The translations under genes were made by a program, and so were the position numbers. 64,000 nt of DNA, from contig JAERTE010000103.1 of the NCBI GenBank assembly GCA_016845145.1, forward strand, positions 62,001-126,000, given 5' to 3'. This stretch comes from Rhodospirillaceae bacterium (GTDB lineage Bacteria; Pseudomonadota; Alphaproteobacteria; Rhodospirillales; Casp-alpha2). Below, piece after piece: positions 34,162-42,955 of this stretch; positions within the stretch are counted from its first letter, which is position 1, and every line of letters starts with the position of its first letter. The notes below the pieces were generated by a model. That model was not told the DNA's origin. It saw nothing but the letters and a program-made list of their open reading frames with translations, and made no database searches.

Positions 34162-35992
34162 CATTACCATGACCACACAAGCCACCTGGAAAACATCACC
34201 ACTCGACTATTTGTCTGGGCGTCCGCCGGAGTACGATGGAGAGAGGATTGTTTCCCAATATGTCGCGGTTCGTGACGGCACGCGGTTGGCTGTCGATGTC
34301 CATTTACCGGGCACGGAAGAGACCGGCGAGTCGTTTCCTGCCATTTTGGTACTCACGCCCTACTATCGCCGTTTCGCGCTTCGGGATGGAGACAGCGCGA
34401 ACCTCGACCCGTGCCCAACAGTCGCCTTCTATCGCGATATGTTTGTGTCACGCGGCTATGCGTTGGTGGCTGTCGATGTGCGCGGGTCAGGGGCAAGTTT
34501 CGGCTGCCGTGACGGATTCCGCTCGCCGGCGGAACGACTTGACCACCACGATGTCGCCGATTGGGTCAGCCAACAGAGTTGGTGTTCGGGCAGTATCGGG
34601 GCAACAGGGATTTCGTACCCAGGCGCGGCATCGGATTTCCTCGCCTCCACAAATCACCCCGCGGTCAAGGCCGTGGCGCCGTTGTTCGCTGTCTGGGATA
34701 CGTGGTCGAACCATCTTTACCCGGGCGGTATTCTGCTGACCTGCGTGACAAAAAATTATGGCACGTTGGCCGAGTCACTCGATCAGGACAAACGCGAGTT
34801 GATCCCGCCATATGCCTACTTCAAGGACCCCGGCCTCACCGGCCCCGCCCCCGTCGACGAGGACACCGACGGCGCGCTTCTGCGTGCGGCCCTGCGCGAC
34901 CACAAGGCGAATTTCGATATGCAGGATTTCGCTCAGCAACTTCGCTACCGGGATGCAGGGTTGACCGACAACCCCGACTACACAGGCGCATCGATCAGTC
35001 CCTACAATTACGCCAGTCGCGAAGCCGATGCCTCAACAGCTTATTTCTCGGTTTCGGGCTGGATGGACGGCGGCGGCTATTCGGTTGGCACCATTCAGCG
35101 CTACCTTTGGCTCGACAACCCCGAAAGCCGGCTGATGCTCGGTCCTTGGGATCATGGCGCACGCGGGCACGCCAGTCCGTGGCGGCCCAACACCGACCCA
35201 CAACAGCCATTTGTCGGTGCTGCCGTATTGCGATTCTTCGACAAACACTTGAAACAGCTTAATGCCGATATCGACGCCGAGCAGCCCGTGCACTACTACA
35301 CGATGGGCGAAGAAGCATGGAAAGCCGCCGACCAATGGCCGCCGAAACACCGCGAGACGGTCCTGTATCCCGGCGCAGATGGCGGGTTGGTTTCACAGGT
35401 CCCGGAAGATCATGCCGCCGCCGATCACTATGAGGGCGATTACGCCTGCGGGACTGGCATACACACCCGGTACGACCGGCTCTATATAGCCAACGTAGAT
35501 ACCTACTACGACGATTGGGATGGCCGCGAGGATGCCATGCTAAGTTACACAACCCCACCGTTGGACACCGACACGGAAATCACAGGTCATCCCTATGTCG
35601 ACCTTCGTTTTGCCAGTTCCGAAAAGGACTGCTGCCTGTTTGTTTATTTGTCCGATATTACCCCGGATGGGCGTTCCGTCTATGTGACGGAGGGTGTGTT
35701 CCGGGCACTGCATCGCAAACCGGGCCCCTACCCGGCCGACATTCCGCCGACCGGGCCGACACATTCATTTAAGATTGAGGATGCCGAACACTTGGTTCCC
35801 GGCGAGCCGGCAACTGTGTCATTTGAGTTGCTGCCGACCTCTTATCTGTTCCGCCAAGGGCACCGTATACGGATGTCCATCGCCGCATCGGATTCAGATC
35901 ACTTCACGCGAATCCCCGACGGTCGGCCGCCAACGATCACATTATACCGAAACCTTGAACGGCCATCGAAACTGGTTCTCCCGGTTATCTAA
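34154..35992 (+). CDS. CocE/NonD-family serine hydrolase
   Basis: A 612-residue hydrolase of the X-Pro dipeptidyl-peptidase/CocE family. It opens with DGTRLAVDVHLPG and the oxyanion segment LVLTPYYRRFAL. The nucleophile is in IGATGISYPGAAS, and LMLGPWDHGARGH precedes the catalytic histidine region. A C-terminal jelly-roll (XPP_PepX-C) begins around TEITGHPYVDLRF and ends in HRIRMSIAASDSDHF. CocE cleaves cocaine ester; other members cleave esters or peptide amides. The start at 34154 overlaps the GNAT stop; an ATG at 34169 is the alternative. Its stop overlaps the convergent Usp gene by 4 nt. Confidence 0.85.
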   Translation: MDSITMTTQATWKTSPLDYLSGRPPEYDGERIVSQYVAVRDGTRLAVDVHLPGTEETGESFPAILVLTPYYRRFALRDGDSANLDPCPTVAFYRDMFVSRGYALVAVDVRGSGASFGCRDGFRSPAERLDHHDVADWVSQQSWCSGSIGATGISYPGAASDFLASTNHPAVKAVAPLFAVWDTWSNHLYPGGILLTCVTKNYGTLAESLDQDKRELIPPYAYFKDPGLTGPAPVDEDTDGALLRAALRDHKANFDMQDFAQQLRYRDAGLTDNPDYTGASISPYNYASREADASTAYFSVSGWMDGGGYSVGTIQRYLWLDNPESRLMLGPWDHGARGHASPWRPNTDPQQPFVGAAVLRFFDKHLKQLNADIDAEQPVHYYTMGEEAWKAADQWPPKHRETVLYPGADGGLVSQVPEDHAAADHYEGDYACGTGIHTRYDRLYIANVDTYYDDWDGREDAMLSYTTPPLDTDTEITGHPYVDLRFASSEKDCCLFVYLSDITPDGRSVYVTEGVFRALHRKPGPYPADIPPTGPTHSFKIEDAEHLVPGEPATVSFELLPTSYLFRQGHRIRMSIAASDSDHFTRIPDGRPPTITLYRNLERPSKLVLPVI

Positions 35993-36825
35993 TGCGACAT
36001 CAGCACGGGAACCGTCATGTGTTCCAGGATGTGGGCTGTAACGCCGCCGAGAACCAATTCGCGCCAGCGCGCATGGCCATAAGCGCCAAGGACCAATAGA
36101 TCAGCGCGCTCATCGGCGACGCGCGACAACAGCAATTCGCCGATATCCATGTCTCGGCTGACGGTGTGATCGGCCGTTGCATTGACCCCATGACGCGCCA
36201 AATGCGCGGCCAAATCTGCACCTGGCAAGTCGCCATGGCCGTCTGCTCCGGCTTCAGGGTTGGCAACCATGATCGTCACGTTTTCGGCTTTCTCCAGCAA
36301 CGGCATGGCATCATGCACCGCGCGCGCAGCCATGCGGCCCGCATCCCAGGCAACCAATGGCCGCACGCCAATGGGACCTTCCTTGTAGATATAGGGCACC
36401 ACCAAAACCGGCCGCCCGGCACTCAGGATGACGCGGTCCGGCATTTCGTGCCCGCCCGGGAGAAAATCGCCGGCTGAAGGATTTTGGCTGACGATCAACA
36501 AATCACCGTACCGGGCCTGTTCACTCATGACGTCTATGGGGTCACCCTCGACGATCCGCCAATCGGAACTGCAGCCGGCTGCGTCCATACGTTTTTGGAA
36601 AATCTCTCCGGCTTCCTCGGCCAGATCGCGCAACGCTTGTTGGCGCATCTCAAGTAGTTCCGCACTGATTTCCACTTCCGCATGGGGGGGAATATAAGGC
36701 CTGTAGAGAACAACAACGCCGGTGATGTGGGCATCATGTGCAGAAGCGATCGTAATCGCCGCCTCGACACGTGATTTGCTCGCATCCGTGGTGTCGATGG
36801 GAACGATGATATCTTTCAATGACAT
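35989..36825 (-). CDS. tandem-domain universal stress protein
   Basis: A 278-residue protein with two UspA domains. The first spans about 3-145 and starts KDIIVPIDTTDASKSRVEAA. The second spans about 160-278, with VLGAYGHARWRELVLGGVTA containing the ATP-binding G-x2-G-x9-G pattern. The first domain's equivalent loop (LIVSQNPSAGDFLPGG) is degenerate, so probably only the second binds ATP. Tandem Usp proteins answer starvation, oxygen limitation or membrane stress. It is the only gene on its strand here and diverges from the large hybrid kinase. Confidence 0.88.
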   Translation of the reverse strand: MSLKDIIVPIDTTDASKSRVEAAITIASAHDAHITGVVVLYRPYIPPHAEVEISAELLEMRQQALRDLAEEAGEIFQKRMDAAGCSSDWRIVEGDPIDVMSEQARYGDLLIVSQNPSAGDFLPGGHEMPDRVILSAGRPVLVVPYIYKEGPIGVRPLVAWDAGRMAARAVHDAMPLLEKAENVTIMVANPEAGADGHGDLPGADLAAHLARHGVNATADHTVSRDMDIGELLLSRVADERADLLVLGAYGHARWRELVLGGVTAHILEHMTVPVLMSH

Positions 36826-36924
36826 GATGCTACCTCCATATTCTGACCGTTAATATTCGACACCTGGAACCATGCCACGGCCATGACCTGGGTCAAGTCT
36901 TGTTAAGATTATTCTCTATATACT

Positions 36925-36938
36925 TGCGATAAATCGCA
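36925..36938. promoter_or_regulatory. inverted repeat between usp and hybrid kinase genes
   Basis: TGCGAT and ATCGCA flank two A residues, a perfect 6-bp inverted repeat in the 157-bp AT-rich gap between divergent genes. It lies 45 nt upstream of the kinase start and could be an operator for either gene. Confidence 0.35.
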
Positions 36939-36982
36939 CTGACGGCTGGATATACTCGGTATCGTGATATTCAGTTTGAATC

Positions 36983-39900
36983 ATGGCGAAAGATATATCA
37001 CAATCGGTAAAGACAGTGGTTTTCCGGGTCGCCTGCGGGATATTAATGGGAAAATTGTCGTTCGGGTTTCATAGAGACCGAATACGCGTCGTTAGCGCAT
37101 TCGTCATTGCGGTGCTGGTCATCTTAACAGCCGCCAGCGTCGTTATTCCCCTATCGGCCAATAATTTTTTCAGCGACATCGCAACAAAATGGCGATCGAC
37201 CAATGCCTTGTCCGAGAAGAAGGGCCGGTATATCTCCGACATTTATCGCCACCTCGGTTACGGCGGGTTCATTCATAACTTTAAAAATTACGTGCTCCGT
37301 CAGGATAGCGTGGATCGAGATAAAATCGTCGGCAACTTAACCGGCGTCACCACAGCTCTGGACAAACTAGACGAGATCTATCGACAGCCGGGTGGCCCGA
37401 AACTGGAGAAAGGCCGGCAAGCTTTGGCGACCCTTCGCGCCACGGTCGAAAACTATCGTCGCAGCCTTAACATCGCCGACGACGCCGTTCAGAAAAGATG
37501 GCCGCCACATGTTACCGATAGCCTTGTGCGGGTTGATGATTCGGACGCCATATTGGCGATTTGGTCGCTGCGGGAAGCCTGGCGCACCGAGGAAGAGAGC
37601 GCCAGGCGGGAATTCGAAACACTGGTTAGCGAAGCGACCGACCGGCTTACGGCCATGCTCTTCTTCGTGCCGTTTCTGGTTATCGCCAGCATCTCCGTCC
37701 TTTGGTTTGTGCGTCGACTTACCGTCGAAATCACGCAGCGTCAGATGGCCGAAGAAGAGTTGCAACAAGCCGAGCTTCTGGTGGAGAGCATTGCCCACCT
37801 AGGTGAAGGTGTCAGCGTGTTCGATCAGAACTTGAACCTTGTGGCATGTAACAAGAACTTCTTTGATCTTTTGGAGTTTCCGCCGGAACTGGGTATACCG
37901 GGCACCTCCCTTTCAGCGTTTTTCCAATACAATGCCGAACGCGGTGAATATGGGCCGGGCGAGCCGAATGATCTGGTCAAAGAGCGCATGGACCTGGCAT
38001 TAGGCTTCAAGCCTCATCTGTTCGAGCGCACCCGGCCTGACGGCAAAGTCATTGAGGTGCACGGCATTCCACTTCCGAACGGCGGCATCGTCACGACCTA
38101 CACCGACATTACCAACCGCAAAAAGGCGGAAACCGCGTTGGCGGAAAAAGAACGTCAACTGCGCACCGCGCTGGATAACATGGCGGACGGCATTTTCGTT
38201 CTAGATCGAGATATGAATCTGACGCTCTTCAACGATCGTTATGTCGAGCTAATCGCCCACCCCAACGACAGCATCAAGCTAGGAATGCCAGTCCTTAGTA
38301 TTCTCCAACATGCTGCGGAAGTGGGTAACTACGGTCCTGGAAACGTTGAAGATCTCGTAGCTGCACGGATGGCCGCTTATCGCTCACCGGAAAGAGTGAC
38401 CACAGAAATCGCCGTCAATCAAGGCACCCGAATTCTGGAGTTCCGCAAAGCGCCTTTGGCCGATGGCGGCGCAGTCGTCATGATCACCGATATCACCGAG
38501 CGGCGCAAAGCACGGGCTGAAATGGAGATCAAAGAAGCGCAACTGTCGACTGCACTTGAAAGCATGTCGGCAGGTATGATGTTGATCGACGCCGACCATA
38601 AACTGCAGCTATTCAACGACGCCGCCAGCACGCTGTATCAGTTCCCCAAACACATTATTCACGAGGGGGTTCCACTGAAGGCGCTGGTTAACATTCGTGC
38701 TGAACGCGGAGATTTCGGCGATGGCGACCCGGGCACGTTGGCAAGAGCCCGGCTCGATTCCTATCTCACAACTGAGCAAGGGCGATACATCGACACCGTG
38801 CCGGGTGGACGCTATCTGGATGTGTTCCGCGCGCCCACATCTGACGGCAATATGGTGATTGTCTTTCACGATATCACGGAGCGTGTTCGAACCGAGGAAC
38901 GGCTGCGCGAGAATGAAGAGCAATTGACCCAGAACATCGTTGATCTCGTACAAACTCAGGAGTTTTTGGAGAAACAATCGAGAGAGTTGACCGAGCTGGC
39001 GGACAAGTATGCTGAGGAGAAGGAAAAAGCACAGGCCTCGGAACGCAGTAAATCGGAATTCCTGGCATCCATGAGTCACGAAATTCGCACCCCCATGACA
39101 GGCGTCTTGGGACTGGCGGATATCCTATTGGATTCGCACCTGCCGACGATCCATCACGATACCGTACTCAAAATCAAGAGCGCCGGACAAAGTCTGCTGA
39201 CCATCATCAACGACATCTTGGACCTATCGAAACTCGAGGCCGGCAAACTGGCGATCGAAAACATCGAATTTAATCTCCTGAACGTTATTGACGATGCTAT
39301 CGACCTGATCCGACCGCGCGCAGAACAACGGGGCTTGTATGTAGCGGAGGATATTTCCAGAGACCTGCCACACTCCCTTGTGGGTGACCCGACGCGCATT
39401 CGCCAAGTGCTGATCAATATGGTCGGCAATGCCGTCAAATTCACACATGACGGCGGCATTACAGTTCGCGTCCGCCACGAACCGGATTCGGATGGCGGCA
39501 TGCTGGTGCGCATCGAGGTTGAAGATACCGGAATCGGCATCGCGGCAGACGCCCGCGACAAACTGTTCCAGGACTTCACGCAGGCGGATTCCTCCACCAG
39601 CCGCCGTTACGAGGGCACAGGCCTTGGTTTATCTATTTCCAAACGTTTGACCGAATTGATGGGCGGCCATATCAATGTCGAGAGTGAATTGGGACAAGGG
39701 TCTAAGTTTTGGCTCACCTTTAAAACCAAAACCGCGTCCGGAAATGTAAGGCGCGGGGTCACGGATCACGGCAGTTACGAAGCTGCGGCCACGCGGCATT
39801 TGTCTATTCTCGTGGCCGAAGACAACGAATTGAACCAGCTGATTTTGAAATCCGTTTTGGAGCCGTTAAAGCATGAACTGACCTTCGCGGGTTCCGGCGT

Positions 39901-40321
39901 CGAAGCCTTGAGCGCTGTCAAAAGAAAGACATTTGATGTCGTGTTGATGGATATTCGCATGCCCGAAATGAACGGCCTCGATGCCACCAGGGCGATTCGG
40001 CAAATGGGCGGCGATTTCAGCACCCTGCCTATTATTGCCGTAACAGCGGATGTCATGGAGGACCATGTTGCCGTATACCATGAAACGGGCATGAACGGAT
40101 TCGCAACAAAACCGATCAATCGGACCTCCTTGCTGGAAACCATCAACAGCGTCCTCAATGAGGAAGTCCACGTTTTCACCGAAGCGGAAGACCAGGACCA
40201 ATTCGATCCGGCCAAGTTCGGCAACAGCGCAACAGCCACCAATAGCGAGGCTGAAAGCGAAGAAGTCAGCGACGACGTGACGGATTTCTTGAATTCGTTG
40301 GATGCTTTGAGCGCCGAATAG
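36983..40321 (+). CDS. membrane hybrid histidine kinase with three PAS domains
   Basis: A 1112-residue sensor. Two membrane helices (about 36-58 and 226-245) bracket a periplasmic or coiled region. Three PAS-7-type domains follow (about 265-385, 390-510, 512-645); the motif YNAERGEYGPGEPNDLVKER and its variants repeat in each. A coiled coil leads to HisKA (His699 in FLASMSHEIRTPMTG), HATPase_c (QVLINMVGNAVKFTHDG, GTGLGLSIS) and a receiver with Asp990 (VVLMDIRMPEMNG). The acidic tail of about 60 residues has no known domain. Phosphate must leave through an HPt protein; one is encoded 650 nt downstream on the other strand. Confidence 0.9.
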   Translation: MAKDISQSVKTVVFRVACGILMGKLSFGFHRDRIRVVSAFVIAVLVILTAASVVIPLSANNFFSDIATKWRSTNALSEKKGRYISDIYRHLGYGGFIHNFKNYVLRQDSVDRDKIVGNLTGVTTALDKLDEIYRQPGGPKLEKGRQALATLRATVENYRRSLNIADDAVQKRWPPHVTDSLVRVDDSDAILAIWSLREAWRTEEESARREFETLVSEATDRLTAMLFFVPFLVIASISVLWFVRRLTVEITQRQMAEEELQQAELLVESIAHLGEGVSVFDQNLNLVACNKNFFDLLEFPPELGIPGTSLSAFFQYNAERGEYGPGEPNDLVKERMDLALGFKPHLFERTRPDGKVIEVHGIPLPNGGIVTTYTDITNRKKAETALAEKERQLRTALDNMADGIFVLDRDMNLTLFNDRYVELIAHPNDSIKLGMPVLSILQHAAEVGNYGPGNVEDLVAARMAAYRSPERVTTEIAVNQGTRILEFRKAPLADGGAVVMITDITERRKARAEMEIKEAQLSTALESMSAGMMLIDADHKLQLFNDAASTLYQFPKHIIHEGVPLKALVNIRAERGDFGDGDPGTLARARLDSYLTTEQGRYIDTVPGGRYLDVFRAPTSDGNMVIVFHDITERVRTEERLRENEEQLTQNIVDLVQTQEFLEKQSRELTELADKYAEEKEKAQASERSKSEFLASMSHEIRTPMTGVLGLADILLDSHLPTIHHDTVLKIKSAGQSLLTIINDILDLSKLEAGKLAIENIEFNLLNVIDDAIDLIRPRAEQRGLYVAEDISRDLPHSLVGDPTRIRQVLINMVGNAVKFTHDGGITVRVRHEPDSDGGMLVRIEVEDTGIGIAADARDKLFQDFTQADSSTSRRYEGTGLGLSISKRLTELMGGHINVESELGQGSKFWLTFKTKTASGNVRRGVTDHGSYEAAATRHLSILVAEDNELNQLILKSVLEPLKHELTFAGSGVEALSAVKRKTFDVVLMDIRMPEMNGLDATRAIRQMGGDFSTLPIIAVTADVMEDHVAVYHETGMNGFATKPINRTSLLETINSVLNEEVHVFTEAEDQDQFDPAKFGNSATATNSEAESEEVSDDVTDFLNSLDALSAE

Positions 40322-40363
40322 CCGATAATTTGCGACGATAGACTTGCTAAGCGTAAACTATAA

Positions 40364-40378
40364 AACCATCTCATGGTT
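40364..40378. repeat. short hairpin downstream of the hybrid kinase
   Basis: AACCAT and ATGGTT form a 6-bp stem around CTC, 43 nt after the kinase stop. No T-run follows on the plus strand, so it is not a standard terminator. Confidence 0.35.
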
Positions 40379-40449
40379 GCGAGAACCTCTCATTCGGGGT
40401 ATCCATAACCTGGATGGGGCTGAACTGACGTCATGCGAAAGGCGCAGAA

Positions 40450-40980
40450 ATGTACGCCGATAATACACTAACCCCGAAAGAAGCTGCCCGGCTGTGTGCG
40501 CTCGGATCATTGGCGCAGCACGCCAGCATGCCCTATGCGGCTTTGGCTGAGGCCGTTCGGCATTTCCTGGACCGGGTGCAAGGCCCATCCTTGGACATTC
40601 TCGGCTCATCGCTTGAATTGCTCAGATACGAAGGACTCGTCGACGAGACACAGTCGGCGGAAGAAACCGTGCTTTCCATTACCGATGATGGACATCGCGA
40701 ACTCATGGTGCTGCTGACAGCGCCGCTACGTCCTGGTGCGACAGATCTCAACAAACTGATTGCCGCCCTGAAGTTCCGCTTCATGCATCTGCTTGATGCG
40801 AAAGAACAGCGTGTTCAAATTGAGCTCATGCTGGAAACGGCAGAAACCGAATTAACCAGGTTATTGGACCTGCATCGCCATCATGAGGGCGATTCCGGTC
40901 ACCTTGTTGCGTGGCTGAATCACGAAATCGAAGATTTGGAGCGCCGAATCGCCTGGCTTACGGAATTCGGGAACGACTAG
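40450..40980 (+). CDS. winged-helix-like (PadR-type?) protein
   Basis: A 176-residue soluble protein. The N-terminal 80 residues look like a winged helix: LTPKEAARLCALGSLAQHAS as first helices, a recognition-like helix SSLELLRYEGLVDE, then a wing with TVLSITDDGHRELMVLL. The C-terminal half is helical and charged (LLDLHRHHEGDSGHLVAWLN), like the dimerisation domain of PadR/AphA regulators. I assign the fold from pattern only. It follows the hybrid kinase by 128 nt and overlaps the convergent HPt gene by 4 nt. It may be the transcription output of the local phosphorelay, though it has no receiver domain. Confidence 0.55.
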   Translation: MYADNTLTPKEAARLCALGSLAQHASMPYAALAEAVRHFLDRVQGPSLDILGSSLELLRYEGLVDETQSAEETVLSITDDGHRELMVLLTAPLRPGATDLNKLIAALKFRFMHLLDAKEQRVQIELMLETAETELTRLLDLHRHHEGDSGHLVAWLNHEIEDLERRIAWLTEFGND

Positions 40981-41462
40981 TTCACCAGTTTTTCGGCGAC
41001 TTTCTCCAGGCCGAGTAAAATCTGATCGCCGGCCTTTCCGCCGTCGCCCTTCATTTTTTGGCCAATAACCAATTTCATATCATCGATGTGCACGCGAATT
41101 GCGTTCACTTCCGGATCACCATAGGTGTCCAATTTCTCGATCAAACGGCAAAGCTGGTTGCCAATGGCCGTGACCAAATCGTAACCGAAGCTGCCGCCCT
41201 GCCCCTTCATGTCATGAGCGACCTGGAAAACACCGTCGATCTCTTCCTTGCGCTCACCCGTAGCCGCGGCGAGGATTTTAAAGGCGGCGTCAATCCGCTT
41301 CAGATCATCCTGCACCCAATCGAGGTACTGGTCAGCCATACCGGCAATGGCTTCCTCCGCACGCTCCAGCGTGGAAGTATCGACCGCCCCCGGTCCTCCG
41401 ACGCGGACTTTCGTCTTGACCGTATTCGGTGGGTTGATGATTTCAACTTTGTCTTCGCTCAT
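40977..41462 (-). CDS. stand-alone HPt (histidine phosphotransfer) protein
   Basis: A 161-residue protein. An N-terminal leader of about 35 polar residues is followed by a four-helix HPt domain with the phospho-histidine in QVAHDMKGQGGSFGYDLVTA (H-x-x-K-G pattern). This is a shuttle that takes phosphate from a hybrid-kinase receiver and passes it to another. It is encoded next to one hybrid kinase (36983-40321), with a second related hybrid kinase 17 kb away, both lacking their own HPt. It converges with the winged-helix-like gene. The partner response regulator is not in this window unless it is the single-domain receiver at 19934-20302. Confidence 0.75.
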   Translation of the reverse strand: MSEDKVEIINPPNTVKTKVRVGGPGAVDTSTLERAEEAIAGMADQYLDWVQDDLKRIDAAFKILAAATGERKEEIDGVFQVAHDMKGQGGSFGYDLVTAIGNQLCRLIEKLDTYGDPEVNAIRVHIDDMKLVIGQKMKGDGGKAGDQILLGLEKVAEKLVN

Positions 41463-41612
41463 GGCTTCCGTTCCAAGCGCCTACCCCCGTATGCGGCGGT
41501 GGTAATTGGCAATAACGCTATAATCTCGTGTACAAGATTGATTCGCAACTAAAATCCCGACCAGCAACGCATACGAGCCATTTATACATAACGCCGCTTA
41601 ATGACTCCAAGC

Positions 41613-42050
41613 TTACAACAAGCCCAAATCCCGCAGTTCAGCAGCCATCTCCGGGGGCAAATCCGCCGTATTCCTCGCCATGTCACCGAGGTCTGCCGGT
41701 GCTTTGTCCACAGGAAAATAGCGCCATCCTTGAAATGCACGGAAGGCACGCGGTTCCGTTCGGACGTGTTCCGGCGCATAAAGGATCGCACACGCGGGTG
41801 TGCCGTTTTCACGTTCCGTGTGCTCTAGTCCGATAATCCGTTGACGCACCTGAATGACGCCCTTGATCACCCAATAGAGCGATCCACCGTCCAGGACCTC
41901 ATCGCGACGACGCGGCATATTTCGAGTCAAATGACGCAATTGCGGTTCTTCCCCGCGCGCCCTTGCCGCGTCCATGCGTGCTGCCTGTACCTGCGCCAAA
42001 TGTTCGACGGTCTCAATTCCCACGCAAAGCTTGATCAGATTGACGGTCAC
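41613..42050 (-). CDS. DUF1489 family protein
   Basis: A 145-residue soluble protein typical of alphaproteobacteria. Recognised by [20 protein letters not shown] followed by [17 protein letters not shown] and the late block RAFQGWRYF. Function is unknown; its beta-rich middle resembles RNA- or nucleotide-binding folds but this is a guess. The start overlaps the HMG-CoA lyase stop as ATGA, so it is the last gene of the liu operon in this window. No terminator is obvious in the 150 nt that follow. Confidence 0.8.
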   Translation of the reverse strand: MTVNLIKLCVGIETVEHLAQVQAARMDAARARGEEPQLRHLTRNMPRRRDEVLDGGSLYWVIKGVIQVRQRIIGLEHTERENGTPACAILYAPEHVRTEPRAFRAFQGWRYFPVDKAPADLGDMARNTADLPPEMAAELRDLGLL

Positions 42051-42955
42051 GCCGCCGCCTTGCCGGACAAAGCGCGCGTCACTTTGGCGCTGGACACCCG
42101 GCCCAAAGCATCGGAAATGAACGCCCCCGTTTCAACCAGTGCCTTCAAATCAATGCCGGTGTCGATACCAAGGCCATTCAACATGTAAAGCACGTCTTCA
42201 GTCGCCACGTTTCCAGACGCCCCTTTGGCATAGGGACACCCACCAAGCCCGGATACGGACGCATCGATGACAGCCACACCCTGCTCCATGACGGCCAGAA
42301 TATTGGCCAACGACTGCCCATAGGTATCGTGGAAATGCACCGCAATTCGATCCAGCGGAAGGTGTGCCGCGACCGCTTCGATCATGGCTTGTGCTTTGGC
42401 CGGCGTGCCTGTGCCAATGGTGTCGCCTAAGGAAACTTCATGGCAGCCCATGTCCCACAGAACTTTGGCCACGCGCGCCACTTCGCCGGCCGCCACCTCG
42501 CCCTCATAGGGGCAGCCCAGAACACACGAGATATACCCACGAACCGGAATGTCCGCAGCCTTGGCGGCGTCGCATACCGGCTGGAACCGCGCCAAGCTTT
42601 CTTCGATGGAACAGTTGATATTCTTTTGCGAAAAGCTCTCCGACGCTGCGCCGAATACCGCCACTTCATCGGCCTTGGCTGCAACGGCGGCCTCGAACCC
42701 CTTCATATTCGGGGTCAGAACCGAATAAACAATATCATCGCGGCGCGAAATCCCGGCCATGACATCGTTCGAATCGGCCATTTTCGGCACCCACTTGGGC
42801 GAAACGAAAGCACCGGCCTCGATAAACCTGAGCCCAGCGGCGGCTAAACGGTCCACCAATTCAATCTTAGTCCCCGTTGAAATTTCCGAAGGCTCATTCT
42901 GCAGGCCATCGCGCGGACCGACATCAACAATTTTTACTTTTTCCGGATACTTCAT
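42047..42955 (-). CDS. liuE: hydroxymethylglutaryl-CoA lyase
   Basis: A 302-residue TIM-barrel enzyme that cleaves HMG-CoA to acetyl-CoA and acetoacetate, the last specific step of leucine breakdown. The first block is [17 protein letters not shown], the metal site is [11 protein letters not shown] (H-x-H), and [23 protein letters not shown] and the loop cysteine in [19 protein letters not shown] complete the signature. The ATG overlaps the carboxylase alpha-subunit stop by 4 nt and the DUF1489 start by 4 nt. Confidence 0.93.
   Translation of the reverse strand: MKYPEKVKIVDVGPRDGLQNEPSEISTGTKIELVDRLAAAGLRFIEAGAFVSPKWVPKMADSNDVMAGISRRDDIVYSVLTPNMKGFEAAVAAKADEVAVFGAASESFSQKNINCSIEESLARFQPVCDAAKAADIPVRGYISCVLGCPYEGEVAAGEVARVAKVLWDMGCHEVSLGDTIGTGTPAKAQAMIEAVAAHLPLDRIAVHFHDTYGQSLANILAVMEQGVAVIDASVSGLGGCPYAKGASGNVATEDVLYMLNGLGIDTGIDLKALVETGAFISDALGRVSSAKVTRALSGKAAA

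Noticed and set aside
40322..40449. Possible tRNA or small RNA suggested by two hairpins after the hybrid kinase
   Set aside because: No cloverleaf, no T-loop GTTCRA sequence, and stems are short; no RNA gene is supported.
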